A DNA stretch of 28,359 nt from contig JAFAIY010000523.1 in the NCBI GenBank assembly GCA_019236485.1, positions 1 to 28,359 of the forward strand, written 5' to 3'. The notes beneath the pieces were generated by a model. That model made no database searches, was not told where the DNA came from, and was given only the letters and a program-made list of their open reading frames with translations. Made by a program: the position numbers and the translations under genes. Below, in pieces: positions 14,704 to 22,918 of the stretch (positions are counted from its first letter, which is position 1; every line of letters starts with the position of its first letter). The DNA is from Comamonas sp. Lineage in GTDB: Bacteria; Pseudomonadota; Gammaproteobacteria; Burkholderiales; Burkholderiaceae_C.

Positions 14704-14883
14704 GTCGGGGTAAGACAGCAAGTTGCATGCCGGAGAGCGGGATATGGCCCTCCGGACTCAACGGCGCAGATCGCGTCGGTGTTTACCCTGATTTTAAAAA
14801 CATCACCGGCACGACGCTGTTGCACCCATGCCTATGAACCCATTATTTTTGTGCATTGCAGCACCCGAACCGGGCGGACCGTC

Positions 14884-15387
14884 TCAGCGCTGCTCGTCCT
14901 GCATTTTCTCGCGGCTGCCGCTGCGCAGTACCCGGCCGTCGGGGCCGAAGGTGACGGTGAACTCCATGCTGCGCGTGGGCGGATCTATCCAGTTCCAGTC
15001 CCAGTCGGTTTCCTGCTTGAGCTTGTAGGTCATCATCTTCGCGGGCTTGCCCAGCATGCGGCGCACCTCCTCCTCGCCCATGCCGGGCTCGATGCGCGCA
15101 AACACATGGGGTGCCAGCACCTGGCGCAGCGCACTCATCTTGCCGTCGGGGCCGATGGTGATCATGTAGTTCTTGGCGCCGGCAGGCTGGCGGTTGTATT
15201 CAAAGGTGCGCGAACCGTCCTGCTCGGGCCAGATGCGCTCGGGCTCGCCGAACCTGGCACGCACATCGGCCTCGGTGGACAGGCCCTCCTCCAGCTCCTT
15301 GATCTTCTGCTCGTCGCAGCCCATCAAGGCCAGAGTGCTGATCGCCGCGGCGGCCAGGGCCGCGGTCACACGGGAAAAAATATTCAT
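14884..15387 (-). CDS. BamE/SmpA-like lipoprotein with duplicated domain
   Basis: This 167-residue precursor has a lipoprotein signal MNIFSRVTAALAAAAISTLALMGC with the lipidated Cys at 24. Two similar segments follow. Residues 34-89 contain TEADVRARFGEPE and ITIGPDGKMSALR; residues 100-157 contain GEEEVRRMLGKPA and VTFGPDGRVLRS. Each resembles the SmpA/OmlA (BamE) fold, so the protein is a tandem duplication. BamE belongs to the outer-membrane protein assembly complex, but a tandem form is not canonical BamE, so a different envelope role is possible. The ATG at 15387 starts the signal; the frame is open upstream to 15465 without a better start. Divergent from the hypothetical gene at 15492. 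Confidence 0.85.
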   Translation of the reverse strand: MNIFSRVTAALAAAAISTLALMGCDEQKIKELEEGLSTEADVRARFGEPERIWPEQDGSRTFEYNRQPAGAKNYMITIGPDGKMSALRQVLAPHVFARIEPGMGEEEVRRMLGKPAKMMTYKLKQETDWDWNWIDPPTRSMEFTVTFGPDGRVLRSGSREKMQDEQR

Positions 15388-15491
15388 GGGCTGAATCACA
15401 ATGCTTGCCAGACGCTGTGCGGATTCTGACAGCATGCCGCTGCCGCGGAGCCGCCAGCATTGCAAACGCTTGTTAAAAACGGAGCCCCCTC

Positions 15492-15953
15492 ATGAGTGCA
15501 GCCATAGAGCCACTGTTTTCCGCATTCGCCACCGCCGCCCGGGCTGCCTGGGAGCAGCAGGACAAATGGCTGCTCATCGACCCCGTCTATGAACAGCTCG
15601 AAACCCTGCAGGCCGCGCCTCTGGAGCAGGTCCTGCCCCGGATCCTGGCGCTGGTCGAGAGCTATCCCGAACTCGACTACGGCGGCCCGGGCCCGTTCGG
15701 CAGCCTGATCGAGGAACACCCCATGGCCGCCTATACCCCGGCCCTGCTGGCCTCGCTGGAGCGCCAGCCCAGCACCCAGGTCATAGGCTGGCTGGACCGC
15801 ACCATGCGCGTGGACCCGGAGCTGCAGCGCCGCGACCCCAACCCGGTCGGCCCCGCCGAATTTGCGCTCGCACTGGAAAAAGTGCTGCAGCACCCGGGTG
15901 CGGCCCAGGACTGCAAGGAGTTTGCGCAGCTCTGCCTGAACGACCTCAAATAG
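15492..15953 (+). CDS. Conserved hypothetical cytoplasmic protein
   Basis: This 153-residue acidic protein has no signal peptide or membrane segment. It looks helical, with ELDYGGPGPFGSLIEEHP near 56-73 as the most distinctive stretch, followed by LLASLERQPSTQVIGWLDRTM. I recognise no family with confidence. GGAG lies at suitable distance before ATG 15492. Codon use and base composition are like those of the neighbours. It is divergent from the BamE-like gene and 62 bp upstream of DUF3460. Confidence 0.8.
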   Translation: MSAAIEPLFSAFATAARAAWEQQDKWLLIDPVYEQLETLQAAPLEQVLPRILALVESYPELDYGGPGPFGSLIEEHPMAAYTPALLASLERQPSTQVIGWLDRTMRVDPELQRRDPNPVGPAEFALALEKVLQHPGAAQDCKEFAQLCLNDLK

Positions 15954-15983
15954 CCGCCGCTACGAGTTTCATCCCCGAACGGC

Positions 15984-15989
15984 TAAAAT
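15984..15989 (+). promoter_or_regulatory. Candidate -10 box for the DUF3460-scpA genes
   Basis: TAAAAT 27 bp before the DUF3460 ATG, lying between GAACGGC and GCCGGTTC, which form an imperfect inverted repeat. No clear -35 box is seen. Confidence 0.4.
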
Positions 15990-16015
15990 TGCCGGTTCTG
16001 AGAGGTTTTACGCAT

Positions 16016-16222
16016 ATGTCTTTCTTCCGCCGCCCCGACTACCGTTCCGACACCACCAACTTCATCAACGACCTGAAGCAGCAAAAGCCCGAGCTGGACA
16101 AGCAGCAGGTGGCCGGCCGCGCCCTGCTGTGGGACAAGGATGTGAACGCCGAAGTCTGGGAAGACCTGCGCGCGGGCCGCGTGGAGCAGCAGCCCTACGT
16201 GTACCAGACCAACCACTCCTGA
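16016..16222 (+). CDS. DUF3460 family protein
   Basis: This 68-residue protein begins MSFFRRPDYRSDTTNFINDL and contains GRALLWDKDVN, matching the small DUF3460 family found in betaproteobacteria, usually next to scpA. Function unknown; charged and probably cytoplasmic. AGAGG at suitable distance supports ATG 16016; the frame is open to 15989 upstream but without conservation. Confidence 0.9.
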   Translation: MSFFRRPDYRSDTTNFINDLKQQKPELDKQQVAGRALLWDKDVNAEVWEDLRAGRVEQQPYVYQTNHS

Positions 16223-16230
16223 TCCTCTCC

Positions 16231-16287
16231 ATGAAATCAGCCTCGAGCGCTTATCTACCAGGCGCCTTCAGCTCTGTATTGCATAGC
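16231..16287. repeat. Degenerate GATAGC/AGCGCTTG-type interspersed repeat
   Basis: ATCAGCCTCGAGCGCTTATC, then ACCAGGCGCC and TTGCATAGC fill the gap between DUF3460 and scpA. It shares AGCGCTT(A/G)TC with 481-517. Confidence 0.4.
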
Positions 16288-16292
16288 ACGCA

Positions 16293-17150
16293 ATGAGCGA
16301 GGCTGAAACCCAGGCCCAGTTGCCGGGCCCAGGCCCGGATGCCCCTGACTCGTCGCCCTCGGTGATCGACCAGGTGGCTTTGGCGCGTCTGTATGGCGAG
16401 CCGCTGTTTGCGCTGCCCCAGGATCTGTACATCCCGCCCGATGCGCTGGAGGTCTTTCTCGAAGCTTTCGAAGGCCCGCTGGACCTGTTGCTGTATCTGA
16501 TCCGCAAGCAGAACTTCAACATCCTCGACATCCCCATGCTGGACGTGACGCGCCAGTACATGACCTATGTGGACGAGGTGCGCAGCCGCAATCTGGAGCT
16601 GGCCGCCGAGTATCTGCTGATGGCCGCCATGCTGATCGAGATCAAGTCGCGCATGCTGCTACCGCCCAAGAAGCAGGAAGACGGCGAGGAAGCCGAGGAC
16701 CCGCGCGCCGAGCTGGTGCGCCGCCTGCTCGAGTACGAGCAGATGAAGCTCGCGGCCCAGCAACTGGGCCAGTTGCCCACCTACGGGCGCGACTTCCTGA
16801 AAGCCACGGTCTATATCGAGCAAAGCCTGCAGCCGCGCTTTCCCGATGTGGAGATCGGCGAGCTGCAATCGGCCTGGCGCGACATCCTCAAGCGCGCCAA
16901 GCTGGTGCAAAGCCACAAGATCACGCGCGAGGAGCTTTCGGTGCGCGAATACATGAGCCAGATCCTCAAGCAGTTGCAAGGCCAGCGCTTTGTGGAGTTC
17001 GAACGCATCTTCGACCCCGAGAAGGGCTCTACCGTGCTGGTGGTGACCTTCATCGCCATGCTGGAGCTGGCCAAGGAAACCCTGATCGAGATCACCCAGG
17101 CCGAGGCCTATGCGCCTATCTATGTGCGCCTCGCCTACACCCCGGTCTAA
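16293..17150 (+). CDS. scpA: Segregation and condensation protein A
   Basis: This 285-residue kleisin subunit bridges Smc heads with ScpB in the chromosome-condensing complex. The N-terminal Smc-binding region is clear: FEGPLDLLLYLIRKQNFNILDIPM (about 59-82), followed by YLLMAAMLIEIKSRMLLPPKK. An acidic linker (EDGEEAEDP, about 129-138) and the C-terminal winged-helix region (about 205-285) follow. Residues 1-50 are a proline/acidic extension before the conserved part. The gene follows DUF3460 by 70 bp; scpB is not nearby. The start at 16293 lacks a good ribosome site, and a later start is possible. Confidence 0.95.
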   Translation: MSEAETQAQLPGPGPDAPDSSPSVIDQVALARLYGEPLFALPQDLYIPPDALEVFLEAFEGPLDLLLYLIRKQNFNILDIPMLDVTRQYMTYVDEVRSRNLELAAEYLLMAAMLIEIKSRMLLPPKKQEDGEEAEDPRAELVRRLLEYEQMKLAAQQLGQLPTYGRDFLKATVYIEQSLQPRFPDVEIGELQSAWRDILKRAKLVQSHKITREELSVREYMSQILKQLQGQRFVEFERIFDPEKGSTVLVVTFIAMLELAKETLIEITQAEAYAPIYVRLAYTPV

Positions 17151-17253
17151 GGCCTAGCACGGCGGCGCTGTAACCCTATGGCGCGCAGGCCGCCCAGCAA
17201 GGACTTACATTCGCTTTAACAGCGCAAGCGCAATCCTCAGCGACATCCTTGAC

Positions 17254-17892
17254 ATGACATACAGCGTCAAAGAAATTTTCTACACCTTGCAGGGCGAAGG
17301 CGGCCAGGCCGGCACGCCCGCCGTGTTCTGCCGTTTTGCCGGCTGCAATCTCTGGACCGGCCGCGAGCAGGACCGCTCCAGCGCCGTCTGCCGGTTCTGC
17401 GATACCGATTTCGTGGGCACGGACGGCACGCTGGGCGGCAAGTTCGCCACGGCCGACGAACTGGCCGAGCGCATCCTGGCCCAATGGCCGGCACAGGACA
17501 GCCGGCACCGCATGGTGGTGCTGACCGGCGGCGAGCCGCTGCTGCAGGTCGATGCCGCGCTGATAGCCGCGCTGCATGCGCGGGGCTTTCGCATCGCCGT
17601 GGAGAGCAACGGCACGGTGGCCGCGCCCGAAGGCATAGACTGGCTGTGCATCAGCCCCAAGGCCGGAGCGGACTGGATCCAGCGCAGCGGCCAGGAGCTC
17701 AAGCTGGTCTGGCCCCAGCCGGGCTTCGAGCTGCAGGACATCGTGGCCGGCACCCGGTTCGAGCATTATTTTCTGCAGCCCATGGACAACGCCGGCCAGC
17801 AGGCCAATATCGCGGCCTGCATAGAGCAGTGCCTGCAGCATCCGGCGTGGCGGCTCAGCCTCCAGACCCACAAGCTCACCGGAATTAGATGA
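17254..17892 (+). CDS. queE: 7-carboxy-7-deazaguanine synthase QueE
   Basis: This 212-residue radical SAM enzyme converts 6-carboxytetrahydropterin to 7-carboxy-7-deazaguanine, a step toward preQ0 and queuosine. The [4Fe-4S] cluster motif is the QueE variant Cys31-x14-Cys46-x2-Cys49 (CNLWTG...CRFCDTDF). LQGEGGQAG near 12-20 and the SAM-binding LTGGEPLLQ near 89-97 are present. The start at 17254 matches the family N terminus MTYSVKEIFYTLQGEG. A dispersed GC-rich element follows immediately after the stop, then the queD-like gene on the same strand. Confidence 0.95.
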   Translation: MTYSVKEIFYTLQGEGGQAGTPAVFCRFAGCNLWTGREQDRSSAVCRFCDTDFVGTDGTLGGKFATADELAERILAQWPAQDSRHRMVVLTGGEPLLQVDAALIAALHARGFRIAVESNGTVAAPEGIDWLCISPKAGADWIQRSGQELKLVWPQPGFELQDIVAGTRFEHYFLQPMDNAGQQANIAACIEQCLQHPAWRLSLQTHKLTGIR

Positions 17893-17980
17893 CCCTCCTG
17901 AGTCGCTTCGCGCCTTCCCCCCAGGGGGACGACGGCCTTTGCTGCGGGGCGGCGTGGCCGGCCCAGGCCCTTGCTGGCCG
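17893..17980 (+). repeat. Dispersed stop-codon-proximal GC-rich element, copy D (after queE)
   Basis: CCTCCTGAGTCGCTTCGCGC, CTTCCCCCC/AGGGGGACGAC, then TTGCTGCGGGGCGGCGTGG and GGCCCTTGC. It begins at the first base after the queE TGA and separates queE from the queD-like gene by about 150 bp. Confidence 0.8.
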
Positions 17981-18045
17981 TCCGCCATGGGGTCCGTGCC
18001 CAACCCAAAGGCCGAAGGCAATGCTCAGCGTCACAGACAACTGAT

Positions 18046-18411
18046 ATGCAGTTCACCGTTCACCAGCGTTTTTTCTTCGATGCAGCCCACACACTGGAGC
18101 GCGCTATCGAGACCGAGGGCAGCCGCCGCATCCACGGCCACACCTACTATGCGGAGGTCAGCGTCACCGGCCCGCGCAATCCCGACAACGGCATGGTCAT
18201 CGACCTCGGCCATCTGCGCGCGCGCCTGGAGCTGCTGCGCCAGCAGCTAGACCACCATTTCCTCGACGAGATCCCCGGCCTGGGCAAGCCCACGCTGGAG
18301 AACCTGAGCCTGTTCATCGCCAATGCCCTGGCCGACCTGCAGCCCGCGCCCAGCCGCGTGCGCGTCTGGCGCGACAGCATAGGCGACGGCTGCGTGCTCG
18401 ACCTCGCGTAA
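18046..18411 (+). CDS. queD: QueD-like 6-pyruvoyltetrahydropterin/6-carboxytetrahydropterin synthase family protein
   Basis: This 121-residue T-fold protein keeps the zinc ligands His15 (FDAAHTL), His30 and His32 (IHGH) and the LDHHFLDEIPGL block with His71. In E. coli QueD a Cys four residues before HGH, this His, and a Glu near the C terminus (KETCTAG) form the catalytic set. Here the Cys position is Ser26 (GSRRIHGH), and the Glu region reads VWRDSIGDGC, with Arg/Asp instead of the expected Glu. The carboxytetrahydropterin synthase activity is therefore not assured, although the position beside queE supports a pathway role. The ATG at 18046 gives the family N terminus; no clear ribosome site is seen. 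Symbol given by context. Confidence 0.85.
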   Translation: MQFTVHQRFFFDAAHTLERAIETEGSRRIHGHTYYAEVSVTGPRNPDNGMVIDLGHLRARLELLRQQLDHHFLDEIPGLGKPTLENLSLFIANALADLQPAPSRVRVWRDSIGDGCVLDLA

Positions 18412-18535
18412 ATCACCGGCCCGCCTAGGCCATTTGCGTTGGCGCCCGCGCATCGCTTGTGAAAGAATGCGCGCCGACCGATGCCCGCGGCCTCGCTGGC
18501 AGACAAGAATCAAGCCACTTTAAACTGGAGACATC

Positions 18536-18916
18536 ATGTTCCGCACCATGCTCAAGTCCAAGATCCACCGCGTCAAGACCACGCAGTGCGAGCTGCACTA
18601 CGAAGGCTCCTGCGCCATCGACGAAGACCTGCTGGACGCCGCCAATATCGCCGAGAACGAACAGGTCCATATCTGGAACATCGACAACGGCGAGCGTTTT
18701 GTGACCTATGCGATCAAGGGCCAGCGCGGCAGCGGCATGATCTCCGTCAACGGCTCGGCCGCGCGCCGCGCCGCCGTGGGCGACCTGCTCATTATTGCGA
18801 GCTTCGCCCAGGTCCATGAGAACGATGTGGCCGAGCACCAGCCCCAGCTGGTGTTCGTGGACGACAGCAACAAGCAGGTCGAGCTGCGCCACAAGGTTCC
18901 CACCCAGATGTTGTAA
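18536..18916 (+). CDS. panD: Aspartate 1-decarboxylase proenzyme
   Basis: This 126-residue pyruvoyl enzyme makes beta-alanine from aspartate for pantothenate synthesis. Self-cleavage between Gly24 and Ser25 (YEGSCAID) generates the pyruvoyl group. Lys9 and the [12 protein letters not shown] segment (about 70-81) are conserved. GGAG lies six bases before ATG 18536. panB and panC are about 8 kb away in the same window, and the three together cover beta-alanine and pantoate supply and their ligation except for PanE. Confidence 0.97.
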   Translation: MFRTMLKSKIHRVKTTQCELHYEGSCAIDEDLLDAANIAENEQVHIWNIDNGERFVTYAIKGQRGSGMISVNGSAARRAAVGDLLIIASFAQVHENDVAEHQPQLVFVDDSNKQVELRHKVPTQML

Positions 18917-18946
18917 TCCCTTGTTTCCGCAACACGAAGGAATACC

Positions 18947-19306
18947 ATGCCCCATCTGCACATCGAATACACCGACAACCTGAGCGGCCTGAACGAGCGC
19001 GAACTCATGCGCGAACTCAACGCCGTGATCTGCGCCCATCCCACGGTCAGCGACGAGGCCGACGTCAAGTCCCGCATCGCCCGCCTCTCCAGCTACTACA
19101 TAGGCAACCAGCCCGAGAACCGCGGCTTTGTGCATGTGCTGCTGCAGCTGATGGCGGGCCGCAGCGAGCAGGCCAAGAAGGAAATGTCGGAAGGCCTGGC
19201 CGCCGTGCTGCGCCGCGTGGTGCCCCAGGCCGAAGGCATCATGGTGCAGCTCAGCGTGGACGTGGCCGATATGGACAAGGCCACCTACTTCAAGGGCCGC
19301 CTGTAA
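18947..19306 (+). CDS. 5-carboxymethyl-2-hydroxymuconate delta-isomerase family protein
   Basis: This 119-residue tautomerase-superfamily protein starts MPHLHIEYTDNL, with Pro1 after Met removal as the expected catalytic base, as in CHMI (HpaF). CHMI acts in homoprotocatechuate breakdown, but no other genes of that pathway are near, so the true substrate is unknown. GAAGGA six bases before ATG 18947 is a good ribosome site. It lies 30 bp after panD and may be cotranscribed with it. Confidence 0.85.
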   Translation: MPHLHIEYTDNLSGLNERELMRELNAVICAHPTVSDEADVKSRIARLSSYYIGNQPENRGFVHVLLQLMAGRSEQAKKEMSEGLAAVLRRVVPQAEGIMVQLSVDVADMDKATYFKGRL

Positions 19307-19412
19307 GCGCGCACGCGCTCTAGAAACTGTCCATGCGCAGCCGCCCCGCGGCTTGACAGACCGGAGCCCAGGAGTAGTCTGCAATGCTCCGGAACTCCCG
19401 AGGAGGCTAGCC

Positions 19413-21101
19413 ATGGACTCCAGCGTACCCGCCGACCAGCTGCCGCTGCAGCGTCTGTACCACTGGGAGCGGCAAGCGCCGCAGCGCATCACCCTGAGCC
19501 AGCCCCTGGACGGCGGCCGCCTGCAGGAGTTCACCTGGGCCCAGGTCGCCGACGGCGCGCGCCGCATGGCCGCGCATTTGCGGGCACAGGACTGGCCGCC
19601 CGGCTCCGCGGTGGCCATAGTCTCGAAAAACTGCGTCTGGTGGCTGCTCAGCGACCTGGCCATCTGGATGGCGGGCCATGTCTCGGTGCCGCTCTACCCC
19701 ACGCTGACGCCCGCGAGCATCGCGCAGCTGCTCGAGCACAGCGGCGCGCGCGCCTGCTTCATAGGCAAACTAGACGGCTGGGAAAGCATGTGCACGGGCA
19801 TCGCCGCCGACCTACCCTGCATCGCCTATCCGGTTGCGCCCGAGGATGCCCGCCTGCGCTATGAGGGCTGGGACGCGATCTGCACACGCACCCTGCCGCT
19901 GGCCAGCGAGCCCGTGCGCGATGCGCAGGAGCTGGCCACGCTGATGTATACCTCGGGCACCACGGGCCAGCCCAAAGGCGTGATGCACAGCTTCGCCACG
20001 CTCGCCTGGGCCGCCCACGCGGGCAACCAGCGCCTTGCGCTGCACGCCGAGGACCGCATGCTGTCCTATCTGCCGCTGGCCCATATGACCGAGCGCCTGC
20101 TGGTCGAGCATGGCTGGCTGATTTCGGGCATGCATCTGTTCTTCGCCGAAAGCCTGCAGACCTTTGCGGCCGACCTGCGGCGCGCCAGGCCCACGGTGTT
20201 CTTCTCGGTGCCGCGGCTATGGGTCAAGTTCCAGCAGAACATCCATGCCAGGCTGCCGCCCCAGCGCCTGGACCGGCTGCTGGGCACGCCGCTGCTGGGC
20301 CGGCTGCTGCGCCGCAGGATTCTGCACACCATGGGGCTGGACCGCTGCCGCCTCGCCGCCGGCGGCGCCGCCCCCATGCCGCAGGCCCTGCTGGCCTGGT
20401 ACCGTGGCCTGGGCTTGCCCATCGCCGAAGGCTATGGCATGACGGAGGTCGGGATCTCGCACACCACCTTGCCGGGCCGCAATCAGGAGGGCAGCGTGGG
20501 CCCGGCCCTGGAAGGCGTGCACACCCGCGTCGATGCCCAGACCAGCGAGCTGCTGCTGCACAGCCCGGCCCTGATGCTTGGCTACTACAAGGAGCCGCAG
20601 CTGACGCGAGCAGCTTTCACCGAGGACGGCTGGCTGCGCACCGGCGATCAGGCCAGCGAGGATGCCAGCGGCTGCCTGCGCATCACGGGCCGGGTCAAGG
20701 ATCAGTTCAAGACCAGCAAGGGCAAATACGTGGCGCCCGCACCGATCGAGGACCGGCTGGCCATGCATCCGGCCGTCGAGGCCTGCCTGGTGACCGGCGC
20801 CAATCTGGCCCAGCCGCTCGGCCTGGTGCTGCTGTCGCCCGAAGCTCTGGCCCGGGCCGGCGACGCCCAGCACAGGCCGCAGCTGCTGGCCTCGCTGGCC
20901 CGGCATCTCGACGAGCTCAACACCCGGCTAGACCCGCACGAGCGCCTGGACCGCCTGGTGCTGCTGCAAACGCCCTGGAGCGTGGACAACGGTCTCGTCA
21001 CACCGACATTCAAGCTCAAGCGCCAGTCCATCGAGGCCCTGTACGCGCCCCAGCTGGCGCAGTGGGCAGCGGCGCGCGAGCCCGTGTTGTTCGGGGACTG
21101 A
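19413..21101 (+). CDS. AMP-dependent long-chain acyl-CoA synthetase/ligase
   Basis: This 562-residue member of the adenylate-forming superfamily activates a carboxylic acid, probably a fatty acid, to acyl-AMP and then acyl-CoA. The P-loop YTSGTTGQPKG is at about 179-189, the YGMTE motif near 345, the hinge TGRVKDQFKTSKGKYV near 427-442, and the catalytic Lys lies in TPTFKLKR near the C terminus. ISHTTLPGRNQEGSVG resembles long-chain FAA-type ligases, but the chain is somewhat shorter than typical ones. The ATG at 19413 has a perfect AGGAGG seven bases upstream; the open frame before it (from 19353) is not needed. The stop overlaps an ATG in the frame of the next gene (TGATG). Confidence 0.92.
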   Translation: MDSSVPADQLPLQRLYHWERQAPQRITLSQPLDGGRLQEFTWAQVADGARRMAAHLRAQDWPPGSAVAIVSKNCVWWLLSDLAIWMAGHVSVPLYPTLTPASIAQLLEHSGARACFIGKLDGWESMCTGIAADLPCIAYPVAPEDARLRYEGWDAICTRTLPLASEPVRDAQELATLMYTSGTTGQPKGVMHSFATLAWAAHAGNQRLALHAEDRMLSYLPLAHMTERLLVEHGWLISGMHLFFAESLQTFAADLRRARPTVFFSVPRLWVKFQQNIHARLPPQRLDRLLGTPLLGRLLRRRILHTMGLDRCRLAAGGAAPMPQALLAWYRGLGLPIAEGYGMTEVGISHTTLPGRNQEGSVGPALEGVHTRVDAQTSELLLHSPALMLGYYKEPQLTRAAFTEDGWLRTGDQASEDASGCLRITGRVKDQFKTSKGKYVAPAPIEDRLAMHPAVEACLVTGANLAQPLGLVLLSPEALARAGDAQHRPQLLASLARHLDELNTRLDPHERLDRLVLLQTPWSVDNGLVTPTFKLKRQSIEALYAPQLAQWAAAREPVLFGD

Positions 21102-21178
21102 TGGGAAGCACACGGCCCGCGACGCATTCGGCTACAGTGCTGCGGCCGCCATCCCCGCTGCACCGACACTTCCACCCC

Positions 21179-21844
21179 ATGAGCACGCCCGACCCCAGAC
21201 CCTTCTTGCGCGCCCGCTGCCCGCACTGCCACCGGGCGCTGCGCACCTGCATCTGCGCTCTGGCGCAGACCGTGCCCCATGAGGCGGAAGTCCTGATCCT
21301 CATGCACCCTCTGGAAGTGCACGAGGCCAAGGGCACGGGCCATCTGCTCCATCTCTGCCTGCCGCGCAGCCGCGTGCTGGTGGGCGAGCAATGGCCGGCC
21401 GATGCGCTGCAGGAGGCCCTGCATGGCGACTGGGCGCTGCCCGGCCGGGACTCGGCGCGCCACAGCCTGCTGCTCTACCCCGAGACCGATACTCAGGATG
21501 CGGCCCTGGGCCTGCGGACTTCAGCGCCGCTGCCACAGCCCTGGCCCTGTGCCGCGCGGCAGCTGCGCCTGGTGATCATCGACGGCACCTGGCGCAAAAG
21601 CCGCAAGATGCTCTACCTCAACCCCGCTCTGCAGGCCTTGCCGCGCCTGCCGCTGCACGATGTTCCCGCCAGCGGCTACGCCATCCGCAAGGCCCAGCAA
21701 CCGGGCCAGCTCTCCACCTTCGAAGCCGCGGCTCTGGCCCTGGCCCAGTTGGAGGGCTGGGGTCAGGCCGGCCAAGCAGCGCAGACCCTGGCCCGGGTAT
21801 TCGAGAGCTTTGTGGCCGGCCGCATGCAGCGACCCGCGCACTGA
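21179..21844 (+). CDS. DTW-domain tRNA-uridine aminocarboxypropyltransferase
   Basis: This 221-residue protein of the DTW family (TapT/TuaA type) adds the 3-amino-3-carboxypropyl group from SAM to a uridine in tRNA (acp3U). The signature IDGTWRKSRKM is at 134-144, and four cysteines near the N terminus (Cys14, 17, 24, 26) form a probable zinc site. LILMHPLEVHEAKGTGHLL (about 39-57) is the conserved N-terminal block. An in-frame ATG at 21101, overlapping the ligase stop, would add 26 residues; 21179 is chosen because conservation begins there. Neither start has a clear ribosome site. Confidence 0.9.
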   Translation: MSTPDPRPFLRARCPHCHRALRTCICALAQTVPHEAEVLILMHPLEVHEAKGTGHLLHLCLPRSRVLVGEQWPADALQEALHGDWALPGRDSARHSLLLYPETDTQDAALGLRTSAPLPQPWPCAARQLRLVIIDGTWRKSRKMLYLNPALQALPRLPLHDVPASGYAIRKAQQPGQLSTFEAAALALAQLEGWGQAGQAAQTLARVFESFVAGRMQRPAH

Positions 21845-21876
21845 AAAGAAAAAACCTGCGGGTGGGCCCGCAGGTT
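21843..21876 (-). terminator. Intrinsic terminator for the YiaA-like gene
   Basis: On the minus strand a perfect 10-bp stem (AACCTGCGGG with CCCGCAGGTT) and a 4-nt loop are followed by TTTTTTCTTTTC. It starts one base before the end of the convergent DTW gene; the plus strand has no T run. Confidence 0.88.
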
Positions 21877-21897
21877 AGGCATCTGGATCTGTGGCGC

Positions 21898-22428
21898 TCA
21901 GCGGTTGGCCGTCAGCTCGGGCACTTCGGCGGGCTTGCCGCCGTCCTGGGTGACCAGGGTAGGAGCGCTGCGCTCGCCCTTGTCGCGGCGTCGTTCGGCC
22001 CGCAGGCTGTCGTCGGGCTGGGGCGCCACATAGAGGCTGTCACGGGTGTTCTTCTGCACTGCAATGGCGCCGAATAGGGCCAGCGCAAAAGCCATGGCGT
22101 AAAAGCCTTTTTCGCTGAGCTGCAGCGTGGCATTGAACAGGCCCGCACCCAGCAGCAGCACCGCGATGAGCAGCGCCACCCAGCTGATGCCGTAATAGAT
22201 GCCGGTGACGGAAATGCCTTCCAGTTTGTCGCGCACGGTTTTCTGCAGCGAGATGGCCGAGTACAGGCCCAGCACCAGCACCGCAAAGTAATAGCCTTTT
22301 TCGTTGAGCTGCATGCCCGCGTTCCACAGCCCGACCATGAAGGCGACGATGCCCAGCAACAATGCGGCCCAGGACGCGCCCACAAAGGCGGATGAAGGCT
22401 TGTTGCCCGATACAGCTTGGGAATTCAC
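21898..22428 (-). CDS. YiaA/YiaB-family inner membrane protein
   Basis: This 176-residue protein has four membrane helices arranged as two similar helix pairs (residues about 15-70 and 75-125). Both pairs share the pattern [23 protein letters not shown] / [23 protein letters not shown], typical of the YiaA/YiaB domain. The charged C-terminal tail is cytoplasmic or disordered. Function unknown. The start is GTG at 22428, supported by GGAG seven bases upstream on the minus strand. The terminator at 21843-21876 ends the transcript. Confidence 0.88.
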   Translation of the reverse strand: MNSQAVSGNKPSSAFVGASWAALLLGIVAFMVGLWNAGMQLNEKGYYFAVLVLGLYSAISLQKTVRDKLEGISVTGIYYGISWVALLIAVLLLGAGLFNATLQLSEKGFYAMAFALALFGAIAVQKNTRDSLYVAPQPDDSLRAERRRDKGERSAPTLVTQDGGKPAEVPELTANR

Positions 22429-22532
22429 TGACTTGCTCCAGAAGTTGTGGTGTGCCGATCATATAAAGGCCGGCTGCACTTTCACACATCTTCCATAAAA
22501 GTATTACGCAGCGATACTTGGCGGACCGTCCC

Positions 22533-22913
22533 TCACTCGGCAAATGCATAGCGCACCAGCGCAAAGCACAGGGCGAACAGGAAACCGTAGCAAAACCGGT
22601 TGATGCGCAGCAGAGGCTCGCCCCTGCGTGCCCTCCAGGCGCCCATGGCCGCCATCAGCCCGCCCACGGCAAGCGGCGTGAGCGCCAGATTGAGCAGGCG
22701 CAGCGGCCCCTCGGGCGTCAGATGATGGGAGAGCAGCAACAGGCTCAGCGCGCCGAAGAGGGCGCCAAAAATCGCGTAGCCCGGAGCGGCAAGCCAGGGC
22801 CTGGGCGGCCGGCGAAACGGCTCGGCCACGGAATGCAGGCCCAGCTCCAGCAGGACTTCGCCCGCGGCCTGCAGCGCAAACTCGCCCAGAGCCTCAAACA
22901 GCAGCTCCAGCAC
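22533..22913 (-). CDS. Hypothetical membrane protein
   Basis: This protein of about 126 residues has hydrophobic segments around APGYAIFGALFGALSLLLLS, LLNLALTPLAVGGLMAAMGAW and FCYGFLFALCFALVRYAF. The N-terminal 40 residues are amphipathic. No family recognised. The GTG start at 22913 lies five bases after the stop of the DUF4274-like gene, so it is the last gene of that operon and probably translationally coupled. The region 22429-22532 to its 3' side holds no clear terminator. Confidence 0.75.
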   Translation of the reverse strand: MLELLFEALGEFALQAAGEVLLELGLHSVAEPFRRPPRPWLAAPGYAIFGALFGALSLLLLSHHLTPEGPLRLLNLALTPLAVGGLMAAMGAWRARRGEPLLRINRFCYGFLFALCFALVRYAFAE

Positions 22914-22918
22914 CCGCT

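Noticed and set aside
17151..17253. Looked for a preQ1 riboswitch upstream of queE
   Set aside because: No preQ1-type hairpin with A-rich tail was seen; only ordinary sequence with scattered CG-rich stretches.
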